Virus record (IMG/VR): IMGVR_UViG_3300003267_000070 | Location: 1 to 59,543 of that record | From: a virus | DNA length: 59,543 nucleotides | Direction: 5' to 3' (one strand) | Shown: in pieces, positions 28,806-35,711 of the stretch | Layout of the letters: every line of letters begins with the position of its first letter | Position numbering within the stretch: the stretch's first letter is position 1 | Position numbers and translations under genes: made by a program | Notes under the pieces: generated by a model | Seen by the model: only the letters and a program-made list of their open reading frames with translations | What the model was told of the DNA's origin: nothing | Databases searched by the model: none

Positions 28806-29324
28806 ATGGCTGACGTTTGGTCGGATCTAGTCGGCACCATCAAGTCCGTCTTTCGCGTCGGCTTCGGCAGGGCGGTAATTGACGCCGGTTCCCTCTCTAC
28901 GGAGCGTACATTCACCCTGCCGAATAAAGCCGGTACGGTTGCACTCCTTGACGACGTGGAAGCCAACCCGCCCATTACGCTTGACGCCGCCGAGGATCTG
29001 ACTGCCGGCGACTTGGTAAACATCTTCGACGACTTAGGTACGACGAAAGTCCAGTTAGCCGATGCAAGTGCGAATAAGCAAGCTGACGGGTTTGTAGCCG
29101 AGGATGTTACAAACGGCGATCCCGCGGAGGTATTCAACAGTGGGGTGAATACCGGAGTCTCAGGCTTAACTGGAGGCTTGGAGTACTATCTATCGGCTTC
29201 CACGCCGGGAGGTATTACGGCAACCGCGCCCACCGGCTCAGGCAATCTCGTACAGCGTATAGGCAAGGCGGTGAGTACGACTTCACTACAGTTCAGTAAG
29301 GGAACCGTGTTTAAGCGAGGATAG
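28806..29324 (+). CDS. Fibre/decoration protein sharing N-terminal adaptor
   Basis: 172 residues. N-terminus MADVWSDLVGTIKSVFRVGF parallels that of 28099. Then STERTFTLPNKAGTVAL, the strand motif found before variable tips in many fibres, and a domain with DLTAGDLVNIFDD and FVAEDVTNGDPAEVF of the DUF2190-like decoration type. Likely a virion surface protein. Confidence 0.6.
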   Translation: MADVWSDLVGTIKSVFRVGFGRAVIDAGSLSTERTFTLPNKAGTVALLDDVEANPPITLDAAEDLTAGDLVNIFDDLGTTKVQLADASANKQADGFVAEDVTNGDPAEVFNSGVNTGVSGLTGGLEYYLSASTPGGITATAPTGSGNLVQRIGKAVSTTSLQFSKGTVFKRG

Positions 29325-29333
29325 GAGGTTAGA

Positions 29334-29558
29334 GTGATCGTCCTTAGAGAACTACCCATTGAGAGTCTACCCGAGTACACATACGGGCACGGCAGTATTG
29401 ACGTCGTTAATGATTACTCGAAGTATCCGCGTGAAACGCAACCTCCAATCATCGTGGATGGGAATAACGACGTTGTTGACGGTCAGCGCCGGCTAGGAGC
29501 AAGCCGCAAGCGTGGAGATGTAACAATTACGGCGTGGATAGAGGTTTCTGTTACCTGA
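29334..29558 (+). CDS. ParB/Srx-fold small protein
   Basis: 74 residues from GTG 29334, with GGAGGT just upstream. PPIIVDGNNDVVDGQRRLGA followed by a closing strand matches the ParB-like nuclease/sulfiredoxin core (strand, DG-x-R-x-x-A helix). No HTH follows, so it is not a partition protein. It may bind or hydrolyse nucleotides; why it lies among fibre genes is unclear. Confidence 0.65.
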   Translation: MIVLRELPIESLPEYTYGHGSIDVVNDYSKYPRETQPPIIVDGNNDVVDGQRRLGASRKRGDVTITAWIEVSVT

Positions 29559-29567
29559 AGCGATCTA

Positions 29568-30071
29568 ATGGCTCAACGTAACTACCTCGTCTCCACTACC
29601 GGCCTCTCGCTAACCGCCAGTGGTACGACAATCGGTTCCGGCAACGTCTCGGCGGCGGGCTTTGTAGTCGCACGTACGCTGGTCCGCACGGGCCTGACGG
29701 CAGGTGAGCTTGACGGCGCATCTCAGATCTGGACCATCCACTATGTCGTCTCAGCCATGACCACGCCCTATAATATGCGGCTGAAGCTGCAACGGCGTAA
29801 CTCCGGCGGTACGGTACAAAGTGAGTCGTCCTACGGTACGACGAGATCGGCGACAGGTACCTATGACGACAACATTACCTGGGCCTCGGGAGCGTGGGCT
29901 GCGAACGATCAACTAGCCCTCGTCTGGGAACACGAACGGCCTTCGGGATCAGGGAACAAGAACGGAACAATAGACGCCAATGGGGCGAGTTACGTGGACG
30001 CGCCAACGCCGGGATTACCTTTCTTCATTCAACAGGCTAACCTGAGAGGCGGCTTTGATCAAAAAGGCTAA
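29568..30071 (+). CDS. Beta-rich structural protein
   Basis: 167 residues rich in Thr, Ser, Gly and Asn with no Cys. IWTIHYVVSAMTTPYNMRLK and GAWAANDQLALVWEHE look like jelly-roll strands. Position between fibre genes suggests a virion surface or fibre domain. Family not recognised; no Shine-Dalgarno site. Confidence 0.5.
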   Translation: MAQRNYLVSTTGLSLTASGTTIGSGNVSAAGFVVARTLVRTGLTAGELDGASQIWTIHYVVSAMTTPYNMRLKLQRRNSGGTVQSESSYGTTRSATGTYDDNITWASGAWAANDQLALVWEHERPSGSGNKNGTIDANGASYVDAPTPGLPFFIQQANLRGGFDQKG

Positions 30072-30075
30072 CTAG

Positions 30076-32559
30076 ATGAGACTTGTTAAAAAAGGAGCCG
30101 CTTCACAGACTATTTACCTTGAGGTACTGGACTCCACCTCCATTACCGGCGCTAGAAAGACAGGTCTGGTTTTCAACACCTCCGGCCTCACTGCTTACTA
30201 TGTGCGCAATGGCGGCTCAGCCGCCCAGATCACCCTAGCCGCACTTGCCGCCGCGAACTCCGCATGGTCCAGTGGCGGGTTTAAGGAGGTCGATGCGACG
30301 AACATGCCCGGCGTGTATCGCCTTGACGTTCCCGATGCCGCTTTTGCCGGTGGCGCGGAGAGTGTCGTGGTTACGCTACGAGGCGCAACGGGAATGGTCC
30401 AAGTGTCCGAAGAGGTCCAACTGGTCGCCGTCGATCTTCAAGATGGAGTTCGCCTGGGGCTAACCGCCCTTCCTAACGCCGCGGCCGAAGCCGCCGGTGG
30501 GCTTTACACCCGCGGCTCAGGGGCCGGGCAGATCAATCAGCCCGCCAACGGCATAGTTGACGCAAACGTGGTCCGCAATGCAGGGACGGCCATCACCGCA
30601 GCCTCGGGGGTTCAGGAAGTGAAGGTGCAGAGTATAGCCAACGATGCGCTGACAGCCGCCGCAATCGCCGCCGACGCCATTGGAAGTTCGGAACTGGCCG
30701 CAACGGCTGCATCGGAAATAGCCGGCGCGGTGCGTACCGAACTGACCACGGAACTTGGGCGCGTCGATGTCGCAGTCTCCTCTCGCAGCAGTCACTCGGT
30801 TGCCGACATCTGGAACGCGTTGGTTTCAGGTATCACTACGGCGAACTCCATCGGCAAACGCATCATCGACTTCCTGACGGGAGACGTGTTTGCTCGCCTT
30901 GGCGCGCCTGCCGGAGCGTCGGTAAGCGCGGACGTCGCCTCGTTGCAGAGCGATACCACCAACATCAAAAATCGCCTCCCTGCGGAACTTACGGTAAACG
31001 GCAACATTAAGTCCTCCCTAAGGGAGATCGTCTCAGGCGCTCTGGTGGACCCCGGCGGCGAGATAGCGGAAGCGTTTGAGCATTTCTTCCAGGTGGCGAG
31101 CCCTACGGGCACGGTAAACTCACTACCGGACGCGGCACCGGGAGCGGCTGGAGGGTTGCTCGTGGACGATGTATGGACGGATGAGAGGGCGGCGAAGCTG
31201 GACAACCTCGACACGGCCGTATCGTCACGCGGTACGGGTACGGCTCTTGACGCCGCCGGTGTACGTACCGCTGTCGGGCTGGCTGCCGCCGACCTTGACG
31301 ATCAACTGGAAGCCGTCGTCAACGCGTCGGGCGGCGCTCCTACAATCGGAGAAATTTCATCAACAGTCAGGGCGACTCTCTTCACCGATCGGTTCGGCGG
31401 TACGCCCGCCGCGTCCAACATCGTATTCGCCGATGCGGGCGGCGCGTCCATCGAGGGCTTGGGTCTTTACAAGTCGGTAAGCGGCGGCGCGCCTACGATA
31501 GATACCGCCGTCAAGCCGTCAGGCGCGTACTCCTCCATCAAGTGCGACATTGCCCAATGGGTCAGGGCCGCTTGCCTGGGCAGTGGGAAGATCAGCGTCT
31601 ACTTCTTTACCGAATCTCTGCCTACGGCTAATGAGACATTCCTGTTGCCGGAAGACGATTCAGGTTCTCCCGATCCGGTGATGGACATCCGTATCGGGCC
31701 GGACGGCCTGGTCTACCTGCATCCGGTTGACGCTTCCCCGGAGATTGCAGGCACGCATCCCATCAGTGCGGGCTGGAACCGTATCTCCGTTTGCTTTAAC
31801 AACCACAACACCATCAACAATCTTGACGCCAGGGTCTACGTCAACGGGATGCTGGACATCGCCGTTGACGGACAGGGAACCAATGACATAACCGCGGGAC
31901 AGGTTCGACTACCCGGCCCAACAATTGACGGCGGCCCGTTTTACTTCGCCCATGTCGTCGTGGAAGACGGCGCGGACTTACTCGATCCCGGCAACAGATT
32001 ATGCACGGCCAAGTTCCCCGCCACCGTCAATGAAGACGAGTTCGACACCACGGGCGGCACCGGGGCGGTGAACGAACGCCCGCCGGATGACGCGAACTAC
32101 CGTCAACAGGCAGCCTCCACCCTCGCCCGGCAGAACTACACCTTGCAAGCCGCTGGCGAGGGGGACGTTGACATTACCGGGATGGACGTTGTCGGTTTCA
32201 TGGGCTGGATACGAGGCGGTAAGTCAACCCCGTTCGGCGGCGGCGCTCCCAAAATTACAGTTGACGGCGTGGATTACAACCTGACGCTTACAACCACGGC
32301 CTCGTACGTCACTAAGCCGGTTACACGGTCAGGCTATCCCTCCAATCCCGCCGGTATCGGCATGGTCAGTACGGGTTCCAGTGTTGACGTAACCCTCTTT
32401 GAATGCGGTGTAGTAGTGGTCTATACTCCGCCATTCGTTCCCACGAAGGAAGCGATCGCGGACACCGTGTGGGACGAGAACGTCGGCACCGAACACCAGA
32501 CGGCGGGATCGGCGGGGAACAAGCTGAATCAGGCGCTGGTGCTTTACGAGGGGGATTGA
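30076..32559 (+). CDS. Large tail fibre with LamG-like domain
   Basis: 827 residues. The N-terminal 110 begin MRLVKKGAASQTIYLEVLDS, a recurrent phage fibre start. An Ala-rich repeated region (about 130-460) contains DAAGVRTAVGLA- and DAVSSR-type repeats usual in trimeric fibre shafts. Residues about 470-660 resemble a concanavalin/LamG sandwich (GWNRISVCFNN, ARVYVNGMLD). A beta C-terminus with a final VWDE repeat follows. Likely receptor binding. Confidence 0.65.
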   Translation: MRLVKKGAASQTIYLEVLDSTSITGARKTGLVFNTSGLTAYYVRNGGSAAQITLAALAAANSAWSSGGFKEVDATNMPGVYRLDVPDAAFAGGAESVVVTLRGATGMVQVSEEVQLVAVDLQDGVRLGLTALPNAAAEAAGGLYTRGSGAGQINQPANGIVDANVVRNAGTAITAASGVQEVKVQSIANDALTAAAIAADAIGSSELAATAASEIAGAVRTELTTELGRVDVAVSSRSSHSVADIWNALVSGITTANSIGKRIIDFLTGDVFARLGAPAGASVSADVASLQSDTTNIKNRLPAELTVNGNIKSSLREIVSGALVDPGGEIAEAFEHFFQVASPTGTVNSLPDAAPGAAGGLLVDDVWTDERAAKLDNLDTAVSSRGTGTALDAAGVRTAVGLAAADLDDQLEAVVNASGGAPTIGEISSTVRATLFTDRFGGTPAASNIVFADAGGASIEGLGLYKSVSGGAPTIDTAVKPSGAYSSIKCDIAQWVRAACLGSGKISVYFFTESLPTANETFLLPEDDSGSPDPVMDIRIGPDGLVYLHPVDASPEIAGTHPISAGWNRISVCFNNHNTINNLDARVYVNGMLDIAVDGQGTNDITAGQVRLPGPTIDGGPFYFAHVVVEDGADLLDPGNRLCTAKFPATVNEDEFDTTGGTGAVNERPPDDANYRQQAASTLARQNYTLQAAGEGDVDITGMDVVGFMGWIRGGKSTPFGGGAPKITVDGVDYNLTLTTTASYVTKPVTRSGYPSNPAGIGMVSTGSSVDVTLFECGVVVVYTPPFVPTKEAIADTVWDENVGTEHQTAGSAGNKLNQALVLYEGD

Positions 32560-32589
32560 GATTTGTAACTAAGGTGGTTACGGACGGCT

Positions 32590-32601
32590 AGTTTTAAAAC
32601 T
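32590..32601. promoter_or_regulatory. 12-bp perfect palindrome before terminase genes
   Basis: AGTTTTAAAACT lies 14-25 bases before the small terminase start. It could be a protein-binding site (repressor, or terminase recognition), but an AT-rich palindrome this short can arise by chance. Confidence 0.35.
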
Positions 32602-32614
32602 GTAAAAAACTGAG

Positions 32615-32944
32615 ATGGCGGGTGGTGTTAAAGGAAATCGCGGGGGGCAAAAGGGCCGCAGTGGTCGCAAGTCGCGGGCTGAGGAACTAGGACTGCAATC
32701 CCTGCTTGACTCTGCGTTCACTCAACAAGATCGGCGAAAGGTAATTGAAAGCTTGATTGCGATTGCGAAGGGAAACGACTTCAAGGCCGCCGTCTCCGCT
32801 GCAACGCTGCTTCTTGGTTACACCTACGGCAAACCGACGGAGCGATACGAACTTGGCGGTCCCAACGGTGGTCCAATTCCCCACTCCGTCACCTTCGAGG
32901 TAGTTGATGGTCGTAACTCGACGACAGGTCAGGATTCGGACTAG
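32615..32944 (+). CDS. Small terminase-like protein
   Basis: 109 residues. Basic, Gly-rich start (MAGGVKGNRGGQKGRSGRKS), a helical middle (EELGLQSLLDSAF, RKVIESLIAIAKGND) and a KPTERYELGGP end, the pattern of DUF5681-like small terminases that bind the packaging site. It overlaps the large terminase gene by 38 bases. Confidence 0.7.
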   Translation: MAGGVKGNRGGQKGRSGRKSRAEELGLQSLLDSAFTQQDRRKVIESLIAIAKGNDFKAAVSAATLLLGYTYGKPTERYELGGPNGGPIPHSVTFEVVDGRNSTTGQDSD

Positions 32945-34115
32945 TCGCGTCTTTGACTTCCTGCGACACTCACCCGCCCGCATTTCTTCCCTTCGCGGCG
33001 GCACTCGTTCCGGTAAGACCTACAACGCGCTTTGCTATTGGGTGTGGCGGCTTGGCAACGAGCAAGGCAAGACCCTGACTATCACCCGCCAGACCATGCC
33101 CGCCCTGCGCGCCTCAGCCATGCGGGACTTCTTTGAGATCCTGGACCGTGCGGAGGTGTATGACGTTAACCTGCACAATAAGACTTCCAACGAGTACCAC
33201 CTGAACGGCAACCTCGTTGAGTTCATCGGGCTTAACGAGTCGATGCGCGTGCGAGGCCGTAAGCGTGACTATCTGTTCTTGAACGAGGCAAACGAATGCG
33301 ACATCGAAGCTTTTCGTCAGCTCGCCTTTCGCACCGCAGACAAGATCATCCTTGACTACAATCCCTCCGAGGCGTTCTCCTGGATCTACGACGACGTAGA
33401 AACTCGCGATGACTGCGATCTACTCGTCACCAACTACCTCGATAACCCGTTTCTTGAGGACAGCCTGATTAACGAGATTGAGCGGTTACAGGATGCCGAC
33501 GAGGAATACTGGAAGGTTTATGGTCTTGGTGAAATCGCTCGCGGCAACACGCGAGTATTTACACACTGGCGGTCTATCTCCGACTCCGAGTACCCTTACA
33601 ACAAGGGTGAAGCGGTCTACGGTCTCGACTTTGGCTATAACAACCCTACCGCACTGGTTGAGACTCGTCTGTATGACAATGCACTATACTGGCGAGAGAT
33701 GCTGTATCAGACAAAACTAACGACGGCTGATTTGGTAGAGAAGTTAAAATTATTTCCCGAACTAAAAGCTCGCAAGATCATCGCCGACTCGGCAGAGCCG
33801 AAGACCATCAAGGAGATCGCGCTTGCCGGGTTTCGCATTGAAGGGGCGGAGAAGGGACCGGACTCCATTATTACCACCATCAACTTTGTCAAGTCCAAGC
33901 CGCTATACATCCTGGACTCGGGCGTGAACATCATACGAGAGATCAAGCGTTACAGTTTCAAGACCGATAAGCAAGGGAAGGTGACGGACGAGGTGGTTCC
34001 ATTCGAGAACCATGCGATGGACGCAGGGAGGTACGGTAGTCGTAGCTTCGCTATTCCACCCTGTGACCGCTATTCCGAGTCCGACAGCCAGACTTGGGGC
34101 GGGAAGAGTTACTGA
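32907..34115 (+). CDS. terL: Terminase large subunit (packaging ATPase-nuclease)
   Basis: 402 residues from ATG 32907. Walker A GGTRSGKT near residue 31, coupling and Walker B motifs in DYLFLNEANECDIEAF, and nuclease-domain acidic motifs YGLDFGYNNPTAL, KIIADSAEPKTI and HAMDAGRYG. This is the PBSX-type large terminase that pumps DNA into proheads and cuts it. The start overlaps the small terminase in another frame. Confidence 0.9.
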   Translation: MVVTRRQVRIRTSRVFDFLRHSPARISSLRGGTRSGKTYNALCYWVWRLGNEQGKTLTITRQTMPALRASAMRDFFEILDRAEVYDVNLHNKTSNEYHLNGNLVEFIGLNESMRVRGRKRDYLFLNEANECDIEAFRQLAFRTADKIILDYNPSEAFSWIYDDVETRDDCDLLVTNYLDNPFLEDSLINEIERLQDADEEYWKVYGLGEIARGNTRVFTHWRSISDSEYPYNKGEAVYGLDFGYNNPTALVETRLYDNALYWREMLYQTKLTTADLVEKLKLFPELKARKIIADSAEPKTIKEIALAGFRIEGAEKGPDSIITTINFVKSKPLYILDSGVNIIREIKRYSFKTDKQGKVTDEVVPFENHAMDAGRYGSRSFAIPPCDRYSESDSQTWGGKSY

Positions 34116-34300
34116 GAAGGTGTATCAGCATCAAGTGATCTTAAGTATTCCCGCACGCGTTGTGCGGCAAGTCTTAATGTCTCGGTTGCGCTCTCTTCCC
34201 ATAGAGAGTCTTCACCGTCGAAGACGTAATCGCCTTCCGGTTCTGTCTCGTTGATAATTCGATCCACTATGTCAAGTTGTTCATCGGTTAAGACTCGCAT
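34109..34300 (-). CDS. Small acidic protein on opposite strand
   Basis: 63 residues from ATG 34300. Acidic helical: DEQLDIVDRIINETEPEGDY, ETLRLAAQRVREYLRSL. Overlaps the terminase 3' end by 7 bases and the upstream basic micro-gene by 13. With 34288 it forms a leftward pair inside the rightward late region. Confidence 0.55.
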   Translation of the reverse strand: MRVLTDEQLDIVDRIINETEPEGDYVFDGEDSLWEESATETLRLAAQRVREYLRSLDADTPSQ

Positions 34301-34380
34301 CGCAACACCCTCCCCAGCTCCCTCAACTCCCTTGCTAGTCGGCGGCGAATGCGATAGCGGGTGATTAGTTTGGTGATCAT
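34288..34380 (-). CDS. Small basic peptide (30 aa)
   Basis: From ATG 34380, MITKLITRYRIRRRLARELR then a short Leu/Arg/Cys end. GGAG precedes the ATG by 7 bases. Strongly amphipathic and basic. Transcribed from the TTGACG-17-TATAGT promoter at 34466-34494. Confidence 0.45.
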   Translation of the reverse strand: MITKLITRYRIRRRLARELRELGRVLRCES

Positions 34381-34465
34381 GGTCAGTCTCCATTGTTGTC
34401 GTTGTCGTGCGCCCCGACTCGCCTTGCCCCAGACTACGAACCGAGGCGCACCCCCATGCCGGGGG

Positions 34466-34494
34466 ACTATAACACCTCGCTGTTGACACGTCAA
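34466..34494 (-). promoter_or_regulatory. Leftward promoter of accessory island
   Basis: Reading leftward: TTGACG at 34494-34489, a 17-base spacer, TATAGT at 34471-34466. Just downstream is a CCCCC/GGGGG hairpin (34451-34465) at the expected 5' end of the RNA. The -35 overlaps the rightward promoter. Confidence 0.6.
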
Positions 34495-34511
34495 TCCTAT
34501 CGTGCTACATT
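34483..34511 (+). promoter_or_regulatory. Rightward promoter of accessory island (leaderless)
   Basis: TTGACA at 34483-34488, a 17-base spacer and TACATT at 34506-34511, then 8 bases to ATG 34520. The 12-bp palindrome TTGACACGTCAA (34483-34494) contains both opposing -35 hexamers, so one bound protein could block both promoters. Confidence 0.65.
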
Positions 34512-34519
34512 CTTGTCCT

Positions 34520-34687
34520 ATGAAGCCACGCGTCAAGGATACGCACATCTATTTTCCCGTCAAAGTGCTGGAGCAGTTAAAGAAACTGGCCGCGGTAAAC
34601 CGGCGCACGGTCAGCGCGGAGATTGTGATTGCGGTTGAGAAGCATGTTGAAACAGAGTCACCGAACGGAAAGCGGGTGAGGAAGTGA
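34520..34687 (+). CDS. Ribbon-helix-helix (Arc/CopG-like) protein
   Basis: 55 residues from ATG 34520. HIYFPVKVLEQLKKLAAVNR then TVSAEIVIAVEKHVE is the classic RHH layout: strand, helix, turn, helix. Such dimers repress by binding palindromes. It is the first gene right of the divergent promoters, so autoregulation at TTGACACGTCAA is a reasonable inference. Leaderless start. Confidence 0.75.
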   Translation: MKPRVKDTHIYFPVKVLEQLKKLAAVNRRTVSAEIVIAVEKHVETESPNGKRVRK

Positions 34688-34869
34688 GTGAGAGTAAGGA
34701 AGTAAGTAATAACAACCCTGTCAGCGGTTGCGCGATGATACTCCTACTTGCGATTGTCGTGGCTATGATTGCGGTTGTCGTATCCGAGGAACTCCGGAAG
34801 CGCGATTACTGGATTCAGGATCTCCAGAAGCGGATTGCGGTACTGGAACAGCGGCAGGGAGGTAGATGA
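34684..34869 (+). CDS. Single-span membrane protein with coiled-coil tail
   Basis: 61 residues, GTG 34684 overlapping the RHH stop as GTGA. Hydrophobic CAMILLLAIVVAMIAVVV (about 16-33), then charged heptads (IQDLQKRIAVLEQRQ). Same design as the 44-residue protein at 5746. Confidence 0.6.
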   Translation: MSESKEVSNNNPVSGCAMILLLAIVVAMIAVVVSEELRKRDYWIQDLQKRIAVLEQRQGGR

Positions 34870-34873
34870 AGAA

Positions 34874-35113
34874 ATGAGCGCTGAAGTTGTTGGATTACGT
34901 ATTAAATGTGACACCTTAGAACGCGCCATTACGATTCCCCGTGTCGATTACGCTATCGGTCCAATAGACGTTACTGACTCAAGGGGTAAACCCAAGTATG
35001 TCATTCGTTGCGAGTGTGGAGAGGTACACCAAGTGGCAATGAAAAGAGCCGCAAAACCAACGCGAACTAAGCTATCGACATCGCGCGGGAAGCAGGCGAG
35101 GAAGACGGGATGA
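34874..35113 (+). CDS. Zinc-motif basic protein
   Basis: 79 residues from ATG 34874. Mostly strands, with CECGEVHQV as a small knuckle and a Lys/Arg-rich tail. Other starts in the frame overlap the membrane gene and are rejected. Function unknown. Confidence 0.55.
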   Translation: MSAEVVGLRIKCDTLERAITIPRVDYAIGPIDVTDSRGKPKYVIRCECGEVHQVAMKRAAKPTRTKLSTSRGKQARKTG

Positions 35114-35277
35114 ATGAGAGGTACGTAACGGTGATTGTAGTTATGTCGGCTCTTGCTGGTCTAGTGATTGGCGTAGGTTCTTGGAACGCCCACTACGGAC
35201 TAGGTGTAGTCCTGGCGTTGGTAACTATCACGATCATCGGCGACGCCGTCTGTGAATCGAATAAGGAGCGCAAGTGA
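35110..35277 (+). CDS. Two-span membrane protein (55 aa)
   Basis: ATG 35110 overlaps the previous stop (ATGA); stop TGA 35275-35277 overlaps the next GTG. Two hydrophobic stretches, VTVIVVMSALAGLVIGVGSW and GLGVVLALVTITIIGDAV, separated by a short polar turn. Holin-like in size and topology. Confidence 0.6.
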   Translation: MNERYVTVIVVMSALAGLVIGVGSWNAHYGLGVVLALVTITIIGDAVCESNKERK

Positions 35278-35663
35278 AACTTGAACCCGCTATACAAGAG
35301 GTTGTGGACAATATCCTACTGGAGATTGAAACAGCAAAGATTCGTATTCCCGACAGCGAAGCCGGCGAGTATATTGATCCATGTCACTGGAGCCGTACCG
35401 GCTGGGCCGTACGGAAAGCTAATGGGAGTTGTACCTGTCGGCCTTGTGAACCGAGTGAATCCGGTAAGGAGCGAGGGTTTACCTCTCTTGGTAGTAGTAA
35501 GTCGCGAGATCGTCATGCTCAATATATTCAAGAGCACCCTAAACAACGATGCCTCAAGTGCGGATTGAAACTGGAGCAGCACACGGTTAAAGAATTTCAG
35601 TACTGCGAGTTTGTGTTAGCGGGATCAGGCAGCGAGACCCTGGTAATGAACCGTCCCGACTGA
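35274..35663 (+). CDS. Cys-rich hypothetical protein
   Basis: 129 residues from GTG 35274. CHW, CTCRPC and CLKCG with a final Cys make one or two zinc sites; the middle is Ser/Lys/Arg-rich. Last gene of the island before the portal promoter. Confidence 0.6.
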   Translation: MKLEPAIQEVVDNILLEIETAKIRIPDSEAGEYIDPCHWSRTGWAVRKANGSCTCRPCEPSESGKERGFTSLGSSKSRDRHAQYIQEHPKQRCLKCGLKLEQHTVKEFQYCEFVLAGSGSETLVMNRPD

Positions 35664-35695
35664 GCGAAATCCCTTGCATCCCACTTCACCCGTCA

Positions 35696-35704
35696 TGTTA
35701 CACT
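35696..35704 (+). promoter_or_regulatory. Portal-operon promoter, TGTTACACT (leaderless GTG)
   Basis: TG-T-TACACT at 35696-35704 is followed 7 bases later by the portal GTG at 35712, with no Shine-Dalgarno site. A possible TTGCAT -35 lies 19 bases upstream. Confidence 0.6.
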
Positions 35705-35711
35705 CCCCCGC

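Noticed and set aside
29334-29558. ParB-like gene as a plasmid partition system
   Set aside because: No ParA-type ATPase and no parS-like array nearby, and the protein lacks the HTH part of ParB.
34451-34465. CCCCC/GGGGG hairpin as a terminator
   Set aside because: No T run on either strand; it lies at the expected 5' end of the leftward RNA, so it is more likely a leader hairpin.
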